Below, piece after piece: positions 54,301-64,000 of a DNA stretch of 64,000 nucleotides. The stretch comes from Euleptes europaea (lineage: Eukaryota > Chordata > Lepidosauria > Squamata > Sphaerodactylidae), in the NCBI RefSeq assembly GCF_029931775.1, contig NC_079328.1, positions 7,740,501 to 7,804,500 on the forward strand, in the 5' to 3' direction. The notes under the pieces were generated by a model. The model saw nothing but the letters and a program-made list of their open reading frames with translations, made no database searches and was not told the origin of the DNA. Numbering within the stretch: position 1 is the first letter of the stretch; every line of letters starts with the position of its first letter. The position numbers were made by a program, and so were the translations under genes.

Positions 54301-57300
54301 TATTTCCTCAGCCCCACTACCACTTGGCATTTAAAAAAAAAAATTCAGACGTCAGTTTCTAGATAGCTATAGCTCAATAACATTGACCTGATCTGTTGCT
54401 GTGATCAAGTTGTTCCTCTGTACTCCCAAGTTTTCATTTTAAAAAAGTAAATCTCTCACCCTTTTCATTATGGGCATCTTGACAAAAAAGGGCAAGAGAG
54501 TGACTTTCCCAGATGTGTTCTTGTGCATGGAGAATTTATTTGTGAATGACATTTTCTTGTGATGGCTTAAAGTTCTTTCAAGAGACACAAGGCAGGGCTG
54601 ACCTAGCCAGATTTAAGCATGCCCGTTGATGAAGATGCATGTGCCAGATTCCTCCACCGACATTCACAGGGCTTAAAAATGCTTTTTCTGTGGCCGGATG
54701 GTACCCATAATTTGCTTCTCTTACACATAACATTGTAGAACTATGTGTGCTTCTTTCTTCACTCTAAACATCTCTTAGCTTGTTTCCAGGAGGTCAGCCT
54801 GCCTCTGATTTCAGAGAGCCCTCTTTTCCAAGTTCCTGTCTCAAGAGCTGTTCAACTGACAAGACATGATGCAGTGAAAACCACTTTGCTGTTAGAACTT
54901 GATATTTCTGTAAGTTGAATTTGTCTGGTTTATCTTTAATGCTTTGGGTATGAAGTATAAACTAAATGATAAGTAGCATCCAAAAAGCCTTTATTCCAAT
55001 TTTAACACTACACAACTTAAAAGAAGAGAGACTGTTTTATTGAAGTGTCCAGAGATTGCTGTAAATTTTCAGGCTAATATGATATCGCATTTGTTCAGTG
55101 ACAGTTATATTGCTATTAAGCTGCAGAAACATATGATGGACAAAAGGAAAATGCCCATTACATGCTGCTTCTCCCACGAGTTGTATCTTTAAAGCAATAA
55201 ATGTTTATTATGGAGGGAAGGTGATGGTTTGAGGCCCATACAGGTTCGGCCTTGTTTGACGGGAGCAAACTTGTATTTTTAAAACAGGAGACAACTTTCA
55301 ATTACCGGCCTGGCGATGCCTTTAATGTCATTTGCCCCAATGATGCCTGTGAGGTGGATGAGCTGCTTCACTTTTTGGGACTGTCCGAAAAGAAAGAGCA
55401 TCTTGTTTGCTTGAGGGTTAAGCCCGGCACTAAGAAGAAAGGTACTTTTTCAACGTATCATCATTTTCATTGGATGCAATACTGGAAAATGATGTAAACG
55501 TATCCTTCAGAATCTTCCAGTGCAAATAACATCTCTTTCCCCTGCCCCAAGTACTATTTATTTTCTTCCTCCAATTTTATAGTTTATGCATTGGTCAGGT
55601 TTGTATTGTTGATGTTCCTTGTCACCTTACCCCCAGGTGTCTTTCTTCTACTCTCCACCTTATAGCAGTTATTGTTAGAAGTGGTGTTTTTATTGGGGGT
55701 GGGTGGGGTGGAAACAAGAATAAATAATAATAAAAAGTTGGAAGGTTTCAAAGCATTTTTGGTATTCATCTCCAATTTTTATCCAGCTCTATTCTGCACT
55801 GGTAGCATGTTGAAATCCTGACCTACCACCAAGGTGCGGTTTGTGGTTTATCGGAAGTTGGTCACCCATGCTTTCAGTGGGGCTATTGCTGGGTAATTAT
55901 GCACAGGATTGCTGCCTTCAAAAACCTCACTTAAGTTGAAATTACTGATTGAATTCGAAGTGTGTATACAGTGCTGCCTCATTGTTGTCACTGGCAAGAG
56001 TAATGGTTATATTTAATTCAAATGATAGCCCCTGGAAATGTGATTATTTACCCCAAGTTATTTGGCGAAGATGTAATTTCCTGTTTCATTTCTAGATGGG
56101 ACTAGAGCTAGAGACAGTAGCCTAGTGGTGCGGTCCTAAAAAGAGTTGCACCCTTCTAAGCCTGTTGACCTCAGTGGGTTAGAAAGCTGTAACTCTGTTG
56201 ATGTAGATTTACATGACAGCATTCAAGATGCCTGCAGTTTTGTTTTCAGTCCCTTCCTTATTTGCTCTCAGCATTCTTTTTTCACCACTCTGGGACTCTA
56301 TGTGGATGTTTTTGGAGAGCTTTCTGCTATGGTCCCAGAATTTTTTTTTCTTTTTATAGTTATGGTCAGTTCAGAAACAATTAGCTCATATGTGAGTTGG
56401 TTTGGGGTTTTTTTGCCTCAAGATGCATTACTTTACAGTTTTTTTTAGTTTGTACATCACAATCCTATACTTGTTTCCTGAGAAGTAAGACCTCAATTGC
56501 AATATTCCCTAGTAAAGAGTGGGATTGCTACCTTAATTTAATTTGCTGCTCACCCACTTGGCAGAGACCCCTTCCGTCTTTTTCAGGCCTCTCCATCATT
56601 AATACTTTTATGTCTTCTGCAAACATGACTGCCTCACTTTGTATGCTTGACTTAAGATAATTTATCTGTGTTGAAGACCATTGAGGGCAGAGTTAGGGAG
56701 TCCTCATTGTGTTTGCTTCTGTTTCCTGCTTTTAACCAATCACCAATCCATACAAGCACATGTCCTCTTATCCCACACCTGCTAAGTTCCAGACACTTTT
56801 TTTTGTCATTGTGAAGTTTTCTATAGTTTCCTGCCCCTCCAAGTTTACCAAAAATAAGAAAGTAGAAATCTTTGTTGTCTTTGTCTTTCACAGCAATGGC
56901 CATGAGAATCAACCACAAAAGTTGTTTGTTATAACTTGCAGTTATTCCCTATCTTTATAGTAATGGCTTTCAAACTTGTAATCCACATAATGAAGGGAAA
57001 ACACACACAAGTGTATCTTGATCCGTGAGAGAACCAGCTCTACCATCTGAGTGGAGCTCTCAGGTTTTTATTAAGAAGGACACATAATGAATAGCAAGGT
57101 TGATCAATATTTTTAGACGATGGACTTTAGGCAATGCATACCACGATTAATGATTAACAAGATCAAGGAATAGCAAAGACAATGACACATTCCAGAGGAT
57201 GAGTGGATTAAAGCTAATCCCTTTAAGATTGCGCCACTGGGGTAAGGAGGTCACTATACAGAGTGAACTTTGACCAGGAGTATTTCTTAGATCTAGAATT

Positions 57301-60300
57301 TGTTGTGAACCAATATTTCAATATGGCAGAATCAGGGGTCTGTGAAACCAATATTAATATGGCGAGGGTGTGCCCAGCCACCAATTAATAATTAGCTTCA
57401 AAATTCTACAACATGAAAGGTTTTTATACATCAGAGGAATAATGGCACACGAACCTCTGAGTGTGTGAAAGGAATTGGAGAGGGTGCTTCAGGGGGTCGT
57501 GTCCAGGAATCTGAGGTCTCACCCACACTTTTCATGAGCTGAGTGTATCCTAGAACACACAGACTTTGGGTGGACAAACAATATTTCAGAGAAGCATCCC
57601 CACTGATAGGGTTCTTCTAACTGAGAAATCTCTGAGTAGCTTCCAAAGAACCTCTGGGTTTCCTGGCACATCCTTTGAAAACCACTGCTTTGTAGTATGG
57701 ATTGAGTCTTATAGTACACATTTTTACGATTAGTTGCCCTTGCAAAGAGCAAAAACAATTCTTAGTGCATGCCCTGTTTGTTTTTCCTTTAAACAGGAGC
57801 AGATGTGCCATGGTATATACCCGGAAAAAGTTCTGTGAATTTCATTCTGACATGGTGTCTGGAAATAAGAGCACTTCCCAAAAAGGTTATTTTACTTTTT
57901 TAAAAATATGTTTTACTTTTACAAATACTAAGGCTTAGTAACATTTTGTACAAATATATTTGGTACTGTAACTTTGTTTTACTTACTCTCAGGGTGAATT
58001 CATACATACCTTTGAGGCTTGGCTGCTGCCTTTGCATTATCCGATTCTTATGTCGCAGCAATGATCATTGGAACTTTGGAATTGTGAGGGTCAGATCAAG
58101 AGTGTCCTTGTTTCCCATGTCAGTGCTGACCATCAGAATTGGTCTTTTGCCTGATTCTGAGGGAATACATCAAAGATTTCTTTACATTTGTGAATCTTTG
58201 CTGATCAGTTCAAATCTGCTGTTTTCTGTAAACTTCTGAACAAACACATGTTCATGACCATTCTAACTACTGAGGGGAGAGGCAGCTCTGGTTCAGACAG
58301 GAGCCACTGTGGTGAAAAGCCTCCACGTGACTATTGCAGCAAACAGTTCTTTTTTTAAAAAAATTATTATTATTTTTATAATAAGAAAAAAAACAAATTA
58401 TACAAATCATTAAAAAGAAAACAGAGAAAAAAGAAATATAAAAAATACAGAAATACAAAAAGAGCACTTATACAACCGTCAGAATTACAGCATATAATAT
58501 AAATTGTAAAATACACAGTGCTCTAATACCCACCACCCACCTTAACAATGTGTCCCATCACCAATAGACTTCCGGAGAAGTGTTTTGACAGTATTTAAAA
58601 TTACCTTATACTATTATTATTATAAAAAACATTACATTTTATCTATAATTCATTAACTATACTTGTAAAATTCATGTTTGCCAGTTTATCCCAAAATGCG
58701 ACAGCCTTTAACCATTTTTTTTAACTCTTCCATATCTTTACCGTGTAAAGAATCTGTAAGTTTGGCCATCCGCATACATCCACAATTTCTCTCTCCAGTC
58801 CTTAATTGAAGGTTTATTTACTTGCTTCCAGTTTTTTGCTATTATAATTCTTGCTTCCGCAAAGCTGTATTGACATATAACTCTATCACATCTATCCATA
58901 TTGTCTTTAGGGATTCCCAATAGACAAAAAGCAGGATCTTTTTTTTACTTTTATATTAATCAAATTATTAGTTTCCTTTAATATTAGTCTCCAAAATCTC
59001 TTAATTTTTTTACAGAACCACCATACATGCAGCAGCAAACAGTTCTAATAGCTACTATGGCATCCACAGAGAAAGCCTTTCGTGGTCTCTTGCCCTCATG
59101 TACATGCATACTGACCTCTCCCTTCTGTCAGCAACATGGCTTCTTCTTGGACTTGCTGCAGCAGGGCAGAACAAGAAAGCAGTACCTAGTTACAACTTCC
59201 TTGTTTTTCTCTGCTGCTTGGGTGGACTGACGTCCTGCTGGAATGTGTAGGCGGGACAAGTGAGCAGGTGGCTGTGGCACTCCGATGAATGATTGAACGG
59301 GGGCTTTTCACGTGTGGCTGTAGCAGCTGTTGGAACTGCTAGCTGCTACAGTCGCACAGAGCCTTTTTGCCCTGGAAATCCCTGAGAAGGAAAAATAAAT
59401 ATGTATACTTAAAACTCATAAGCTGCTTTGCAAGGATCAAAGCTATGTCTAATAGGAGACACATTAAAAACAACACAATTTGGACAATAACAACACGCAG
59501 GTTCAGATCTAGCATATGTTTGCTTTGCTAACTAAAATAAATTGTAACCAAATGGCAGCGGTGATAAATCTATCCAATGCAAATAGTCACCCAAAGACCT
59601 GACGAAAAATTGCTAAAAAGTCGCCTTTCCCCAAGGAAGGTGGGAATAGAACAACCATAAATTTATGTCATCTGTACATATTCTGGTTTTTAAAGTGTTG
59701 CCCCCCTAAAACAGGCATGGGTACTGTTTGTGTCTCACATACAAATTCGGTTGCACTGTAGATTTAAATTGCTTTTAAATTACCTCTTCCCCTGGGAATG
59801 CTGGGAGCTGTAGTTCTGTGAAAGAGTTGCCCTTCCTTTAAGGAAATCACAGCACCGCTATCAAAGTATCTCCGGTTCTTTGGGGACAGACTGGTATAAA
59901 ACCAATACAGCATTTTACCATGGTTGGAACCTTTTGTGAAGGGGTATTGTAAAATTAAGATAAATTTTTAGATGATGTGTTTGCAGACTGATCTTTGTGG
60001 ATATTTTTTCAGCGTGGCCCACTAAATGTCAGCATTAAATAGCCTACCGAAGCAATCTGTTAAGTAACATAGCTTGTCAGTGTGCACTTAAGAGTATTTC
60101 TAAAAGCAGCCAGTACGTTGGCTAGGCAGAGCCACCTGAAGTGTTTGCAGTGCTCATCTGGCATGCAACATCCTGTACGTTTAATTAGTGACCATTATTG
60201 AACATTTTTGTGGTACATCAGGGTGTGAAGTATGGCCTACCTCATAAGATTCAAGTTAGGGAACAGCGTTAGTCTGTTGCAGCAAGAGCTGAAAAGTTGT

Positions 60301-62944
60301 GGGACATTCCTGTTGCATTTCCTGCTGCACAAGAGCCATTGTTTCCATGCTTGCATCTGCACTGTTAAAAAAATAACAGCTTCCCCACAGGGCGGTTTTT
60401 GTTATGAGTGCAGTTTAACACCTGCCCCTTAACTCGCTCACCCATGTTCTACCAAACATGTTTTGGTACAGTGGAAACGGCCAGTCATAGAATCATAGAG
60501 TTGGAAGGGGCCATACAGGCCATCTAGTCCAACCCCCTGCTTAATGCAGGATCAGCCTAGAGCATCCCTGACAAGTGCTTGTCCAGCCTCTGCCTTAAGA
60601 CTTCCAGTGAGGGGGAGCTCACCACCTAAACATTCCTAACTCTCTCAGCCTTTCCTTGAAGTGCTTGGTCTCCAGGCCCTTGATCATTTCTTGAACATTT
60701 CCTTTTTCTCCCTTAGCTCATCATGGAGTTTTCTGTTCATCCACATTGGCTTCTTGGATCCTTTACCATGTTTCCTTCTTGTTGGAATAGTGAGGGCTTG
60801 AGCTTTCAAGAGCTCTTGTTTTAGGAGAGCCCACCCTTCACTTGCTCCTTTCCCTTCCAACAGTCTTGACCATGAAATAATTCTCATCAAGCCTCTGAGT
60901 TTGCTAAAATCTGCTCGACCAAAATCTAACAGACACGTGTGGCTACAAACCTCCTTGGTCCTCCACAGCAAAAGGAATTCTAGGAGGACATGGTCACTTC
61001 CCCCTAAAGTCCCCACCACCTTCACCTCATTTACCATCTCTTGTCTGTTGGTCAACATTAAGTCGATTATGGCCGAGCCCCTCGTAGCTACCACCACCAT
61101 TTGATGAAGGAAGTTGTCAGCCAGGCAGTTGAGGAACTTGTGTGACTGGGGTTGCTTTGTCTCCCAGCACACATCAGGGAAGTTGAAGTCACCCATAACT
61201 ACAAGGTCATGTTGCTTGGATATCCTGTCAAGCTGCTCAAGGAGGGCAGCAACCACCGCCTCACCCTGGTCAGGAGGTCTGTAGCAGACTCCAGCCACAA
61301 TAGTGTTTGTCCTTCCTTCCCTTATCCTCACCCAGATACTTTCCACTGGGCTGCCACCTGTGTCCTGCAGTATTTCTTGACAAGCAACCTCTCTCCTCAC
61401 TCCACCACCTCTTCGACCTTTTTGGTTTTTCTTGAACATCTCATATCCATCCACTACTATATTCCATTCATGGGAACTGTCCCACCAAGTCTCTGTAATG
61501 CCTACTAAATCATATCCCTCTGACTTCATTAGAAGCTCAAGCTCTTCTTATTGCCCAAGCTTTGGACATTGGTACATAGACACCTGAAACCCTTGTACCT
61601 TTGTCTCCTTTAGACCCATCCCTCCCAGCTGGGCCTCTGCTGTTTGATCGCCTTCATTTAAATCCCTACATTGGTCGTCTCCTTCCCCTTGTGTTATTGG
61701 TTTAAAGCCCTAAGTGTCTCATAGAAGAAGCTGTAGAGGCAGAAAATAGGTGAAAGTGTTAATTTAACTGTTTGGGGTTTTTTTACATGCACATGGGCCA
61801 TGCATAGGGTTTCCATTTGCCCGCTTATAGTGGGAGATCTCCTGTCTGCTGCATCTGCTGGCTACCGCAGCTCAGCTGGGCAGTGAGAGGAAGCTGGCTA
61901 GCCAAATGGATTGTCAACCCTGCATAATGACACAACTTCTGGCATGACTTGGAAGTGACATCATCATCACTGGGGGCAATGCTCTGGCACTCACTCCAAA
62001 CCTCTATGGTTTCTGCTTTCCCCCATATCTTTCCTGACAACTCTAGCCATGCCTGGTTTGGAGAACTGGAAGAAGAAGAAGAGTTGGTTTTTATACCCTG
62101 TTTTTCTCTACCATAAGGAGTCTCAAAGTGGCTTCCCTCCTCCCCCCAGAATAGACACCTTGTGAGGTAGGTGGGGCTGAGAGGGTTCTGAGTGAACTGT
62201 GGCTGGCCGAAGATCACTCAGCAGGCTTCATGGAAAGGAGTGGGGAATTAAACCTGGTTCTCCAGATTAGAGTCCGCCGCTCTTAATCATTTCACCATCA
62301 TGGCGTGTTTACAAGAATGTTGTGCAGGGGGACCAGGGAGACCCAAGTTCCAATCTCTGCTCAGCTCTGACGCTCCCTGGGTTGCTTTAGGCAAGGCACA
62401 GCCATTCAGCTGGCCCCCTGTGATGTCCAAGGCAGAGAAGGCTGACAGAGCTGAGTTCTCCCATTTTCCATTTTGGGCCACAAATGACTGATGTGGGTTC
62501 AGGAGGCAATAGTAGAATGTGGTTGAGTGCCTTTAGTGGTTTTATTTTTGCAAGGCTGGCCTGACAGGTTTTTGTTTTTTATCTCTCCATGGTTAACGTA
62601 TGTCCATTAATCTCTTTGTCTGCTACCTCGAAGGCAAGGCATTTGTCACCAACATGGCAGAGAAATACAAGTGGAGGGATATGTTTACATCAGTAGAGGA
62701 AAATCTCTCTGGAGCAAAGCAATTTAGCCCAAGCTTAAGACTGCCTCTCCTCTTCCCTGGCAGGCATTTTTACGCTCCCTAGTAGAGTATACAGCCGATG
62801 TTGGCACAAAAAGGAGGCTTCAAGAGCTGTGCAGCAAACAGGGGGCCGCTGACTACAACACCTTTGTCAGAGACACTGGCGCCTGCCTGCTGGATCTGCT
62901 GGGCGCTTTCCCGGCCTGCAGGCCCCCGCTCAGCCTGCTGATTG
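48168..62944 (+). CDS. MTRR: Methionine synthase reductase, N-terminal two thirds (gene continues right)
   Basis: Diflavin reductase that passes electrons from NADPH through FAD and FMN to reactivate cob(II)alamin methionine synthase. Eight coding exons are present: 48168-48314, 50458-50611, 51414-51531, 53181-53529, 54790-54909, 55288-55441, 57797-57885, 62764-62944. They total 1312 nt, about 437 of roughly 700 residues, with all phases closing. The FMN/flavodoxin domain (first 150 aa) shows [31 protein letters not shown] and [20 protein letters not shown] variable linker follows, then the FAD/connecting domain ([19 protein letters not shown]). The FAD- and NADPH-site exons are beyond 64000. 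It is head to head with FASTKD3. Confidence 0.97.
48460..49020. repeat. Pyrimidine-rich tract in MTRR intron
   Basis: About 48510-48840 is almost pure C/T (ctctcccc, tctttctctcc units). It is preceded by the interspersed block acaagtggggacccgcaagaaacttgtg also seen near 724. Long open frames here are artefacts. Confidence 0.6.
49200..49480. repeat. Interspersed repeat remnant
   Basis: ggccagcactgaaagggccctg..gcagccac resembles the repeat at 32740-33180. Family not named. Confidence 0.35.
49831..50110 (+). repeat. tRNA-derived SINE, family A, 5'-truncated
   Basis: gtttggagcggtggagtctgatctggagaaccggg through cggcatataaaaaccaactcg. Confidence 0.85.
50458..50611 (+). CDS. MTRR: MTRR exon: FMN loop
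   Basis: 154 nt. The acceptor is cttgtag and the donor gtaatt. It encodes [20 protein letters not shown] and LRYGLL. This is the second FMN-binding loop. Confidence 0.96.
50820..50855 (+). repeat. (CCCCT)n microsatellite
   Basis: Seven or so cccct units in tandem in the MTRR intron. Confidence 0.9.
50860..51360. repeat. MTRR intron with probable CR1-related stretch
   Basis: 50970-51120 (ctgcgcagaggatggcaaaaacctccaggatccctggg..) reads like retroelement UTR. Not firmly assigned. Confidence 0.3.
51414..51531 (+). CDS. MTRR: MTRR exon: FMN third loop
   Basis: 118 nt. It encodes [19 protein letters not shown] and [20 protein letters not shown], the aromatic FMN-stacking region. The donor is gtaaga. 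Confidence 0.96.
51903..52088 (-). repeat. 5S-rRNA-derived SINE
   Basis: Minus strand: gatctcatcagatcttggaagctaagtagggtcagcccttgg, then atgggagaccaccaagg is 5S-like. A tRNA-unrelated tail with ggggtcgccataagttg follows. Confidence 0.8.
52255..52512 (-). mobile_element. CR1 LINE 3' end
   Basis: tggtcatagaatcatagcgttggaaaggaccaccagggtcatctagtccaaccccctgc, then ctgacagatggccatctagcctctgcttaaaaacctcc. Confidence 0.85.
52832..53137 (+). repeat. tRNA-derived SINE, family A
   Basis: cctggcgtggtgtagtggttaagagcgg through cggcatataaaaaccagctcttcttcttc. It ends about 45 bp before the MTRR exon at 53181. Confidence 0.9.
53181..53529 (+). CDS. MTRR: MTRR exon: end of flavodoxin fold and linker
   Basis: 349 nt. 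It starts [13 protein letters not shown], well conserved, then runs through a divergent hinge to [20 protein letters not shown]. It ends in SSPV before gtgagg. The hinge differs strongly from mammals, as expected for this linker. Confidence 0.95.
53610..54015 (-). repeat. Sauria-type SINE with insertion
   Basis: attcatttataccgcacttttgtcacc at the left; gaggtagattaagctgagagtatagg, ctcccagatcctagtccgac and ccactgtgcaaggctagct at the right. About 170 bp of other sequence separates the pieces. Confidence 0.65.
54016..54789. other. MTRR intron, nothing recognised
   Basis: No gene or nameable repeat; (ttta)n near 54183-54210. Confidence 0.35.
54790..54909 (+). CDS. MTRR: MTRR exon: start of FAD/connecting domain
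   Basis: 40 codons. The acceptor is gtttccag and the donor gtaagt. It encodes [20 protein letters not shown] then [11 protein letters not shown], matching mammalian [20 protein letters not shown]. Confidence 0.95.
55288..55441 (+). CDS. MTRR: MTRR exon: connecting domain
   Basis: 154 nt. It encodes [20 protein letters not shown] and [10 protein letters not shown]. The acceptor is aaaacag and the donor gtactt. It contains the YxPGD motif of the diflavin reductase FAD domain. Confidence 0.96.
55442..57796. other. MTRR intron
   Basis: AT-rich. A degraded CR1 RT stretch may lie near 56560-56800 on the minus strand (gataagaggacatg, the SHGIRG-type CR1 motif, then a SWL-like tract). Otherwise nothing. 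Confidence 0.35.
57797..57885 (+). CDS. MTRR: MTRR exon: connecting domain, short
   Basis: 89 nt. It encodes [20 protein letters not shown] and IRALPKK. The donor is gttatt, unusual beyond GT; the frame into the next exon still closes. The following intron is about 4.9 kb and holds L1 and CR1 copies. Confidence 0.94.
58351..59031 (-). mobile_element. L1 LINE, 5'-truncated
   Basis: Flanked by a 15-bp duplication gcagcaaacagttct (58336-58350, 59032-59046), with reverse poly-A at the left. The minus strand encodes the L1 ORF2 C-terminus: [47 protein letters not shown]. One frame break, a fairly recent insertion. Confidence 0.9.
59050..60480. other. MTRR intron, nothing firm
   Basis: A short gttagtctgttgcagcaagagctgaaaag (about 60267) is a common reptile retroelement end. 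No gene recognised. Confidence 0.35.
60483..61710 (-). mobile_element. CR1 LINE with endonuclease domain joined to 3' tail
   Basis: The minus strand encodes a CR1 APE-type endonuclease: [64 protein letters not shown]. The frame is open for 281 codons (61529-60684). It then passes directly into the CR1 3' UTR (60690-60483, tagaatcatagagttggaag), so the whole RT domain is missing. Confidence 0.9.
61711..62065. other. MTRR intron, nothing recognised
   Basis: No gene or repeat recognised. Confidence 0.35.
62070..62303 (-). repeat. tRNA-derived SINE, family A
   Basis: gaagaagaagagttggtttttataccctg through gctcttaatcatttcaccatcatgg. Directly followed by a degraded Sauria-type SINE (62310-62460, plus). 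Confidence 0.85.
62764..62944 (+). CDS. MTRR: MTRR exon: connecting domain, last in window
   Basis: 181 nt. It encodes [20 protein letters not shown] then [17 protein letters not shown], ending PPLSLLI plus one base before gtaagt. No further MTRR exon was seen up to 64000. Confidence 0.95.
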
Positions 62945-63100
62945 GTAAGTGGTTGTGTTGAATGTACAAAAAGGGAACACAGCAACTCTGGATGCACACG
63001 GACATATCAGAAGTAAAATTCATTGACTACACTAAAAAGGAATAGCCTAACAGCCATTAGTTGATGCATTTATGAGATAGTAGTAGGCAGAGCCACACGT

Positions 63101-63400
63101 AGAAGAAGAGTTGGTCTTTATACCCCTCTTTTCTCTACCGAAAGGAGCCTCAAAGCAGCTTACAATCACCTTCCCTCTCCCCCGCATACACACACAACAG
63201 GCATCTTGTGAGGTAGGTGGGACTGAGAGAGTTCACAGAGAACTATGGCTAGCCCAAGGTCACCCAACAGGCTGCGTGTGTAGGGGAACTGAACCCAGAT
63301 CTCCAGATCAGAGTCTGCCACTCATGTGGAGGAGTGGGGAATCAAACTCGGTTCTCCAAATCAGAGTCCGCTGCTCTTAACCACGACACCATGCTGGTGC
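63101..63400 (-). repeat. tRNA-derived SINE, family A
   Basis: gaagaagagttggtctttatacccctc through gctgctcttaaccacgacaccatgctgg. Confidence 0.88.
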
Positions 63401-63915
63401 TTGTTATGTTTGGGGGATGTCTGCCCAGATTAGCCCGAGAGGCTGCCTAATGTCCAGCTGCAGCCTGCTCGATTCCACAGGATAAGCTTCTGATCATCAT
63501 CTCTCTGGAGACTCCACTTTTACCTGTTATGGCCGGTTGCCATCGCTGGAGGTTCTCACCATGAATTTGGGTTACCCTTCTTTATTCACTGGAACACTTC
63601 TTTAAGGCCTTTCTTCACCCTGTGGTGAATCCAAGGTGGTTTTTAAAGCCATCAGCACTTTGCAGGTCATGAGATATCCTCGTTTGTGAAACTGGGATTC
63701 AGCTGAGAGACTCAAATCCTGGTTTGCCTTGACAAATGCCTCTTTCATTGTATTTGCACTGGCCAGGCAGACCTGCAGTTGAGTCTGTAAGGGCATTGCC
63801 TGGGAAAAAGTTGGATATCTGCATTCAATTGTCACACAAAGCCCCAGTTAAAGCTAACTGTCAATGATAAAGCTACTTTAAGCCCTGTTTTCAGATTCTG
63901 GTTTGACACCCTGAC
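63401..63915. other. MTRR intron, nothing recognised
   Basis: No MTRR exon or nameable repeat before the right edge. Confidence 0.35.
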
Positions 63916-63917
63916 AA

Positions 63918-63952
63918 ACCAGCGTGGTGTAGTGGTTAAGAGTGACAGACTG
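63918..63952 (+). repeat. Family A SINE head (truncated copy)
   Basis: accagcgtggtgtagtggttaagagtgacagact, then unrelated sequence. Only the tRNA-like head is present. Confidence 0.65.
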
Positions 63953-64000
63953 TTTGAACTGGTGGAAATGGCAAAACTTACAGCTATTTTAAATCAAAAA

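Noticed and set aside
1-64000. CRISPR array, prokaryotic operon or phage
   Set aside because: No regular spaced repeats and no compact gene runs; introns, SINEs and LINEs show vertebrate nuclear DNA.

Overview
The window is vertebrate nuclear DNA with intron-split genes, almost certainly from a squamate reptile and possibly a gecko. It is dense in CR1 LINEs, lizard-type tRNA-derived SINEs, a BovB/RTE LINE fragment, a 5'-truncated L1, Penelope-like elements and many small inverted-repeat DNA transposons. The gene content is the ADCY2 - CFAP90 (C5orf49) - FASTKD3 - MTRR block known from human 5p15.31.

Layout: (1) 1-17500, plus strand: the last six coding exons and 3'UTR of adenylate cyclase 2, holding the whole second catalytic domain (C2). 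(2) 21000-26000, plus strand: a complete three-exon CFAP90 gene (153 aa), with an RFX-type X-box just upstream of its start. (3) 31617-44217, minus strand: all six coding exons of FASTKD3 (659 aa), a mitochondrial RNA-metabolism protein ending in a RAP domain. (4) 45050-45620: a GC-rich region with NRF1, CRE, ETS and CCAAT motifs, apparently a shared promoter firing FASTKD3 leftward and MTRR rightward. (5) 48157-62944, plus strand: eight coding exons of methionine synthase reductase; the FAD/NADPH part lies beyond the right edge. Every listed exon has GT/AG ends and the phases close without a break in all four genes.

The genes do not form one pathway. ADCY2 makes cAMP at the plasma membrane, CFAP90 is a cilium/flagellum-associated protein, FASTKD3 acts on mitochondrial mRNAs, and MTRR reactivates methionine synthase. 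Only FASTKD3 and MTRR look regulatorily linked.

The most notable material is between exons. Two Penelope-like elements (5693-7210 and 28546-28990) share one architecture: a 3' end with a 30-nt tail and a tail-less inverted copy of that end at the 5' side. Each of the four arms carries a hammerhead-ribozyme-like core. One of them sits inside a SINE that sits inside a CR1. Other finds are a 1.4 kb hAT element with a perfect 8-bp target duplication, several near-perfect palindromic elements, and nested insertions near the FASTKD3/MTRR promoter. No CRISPR array, bacterial operon or intact virus was seen.
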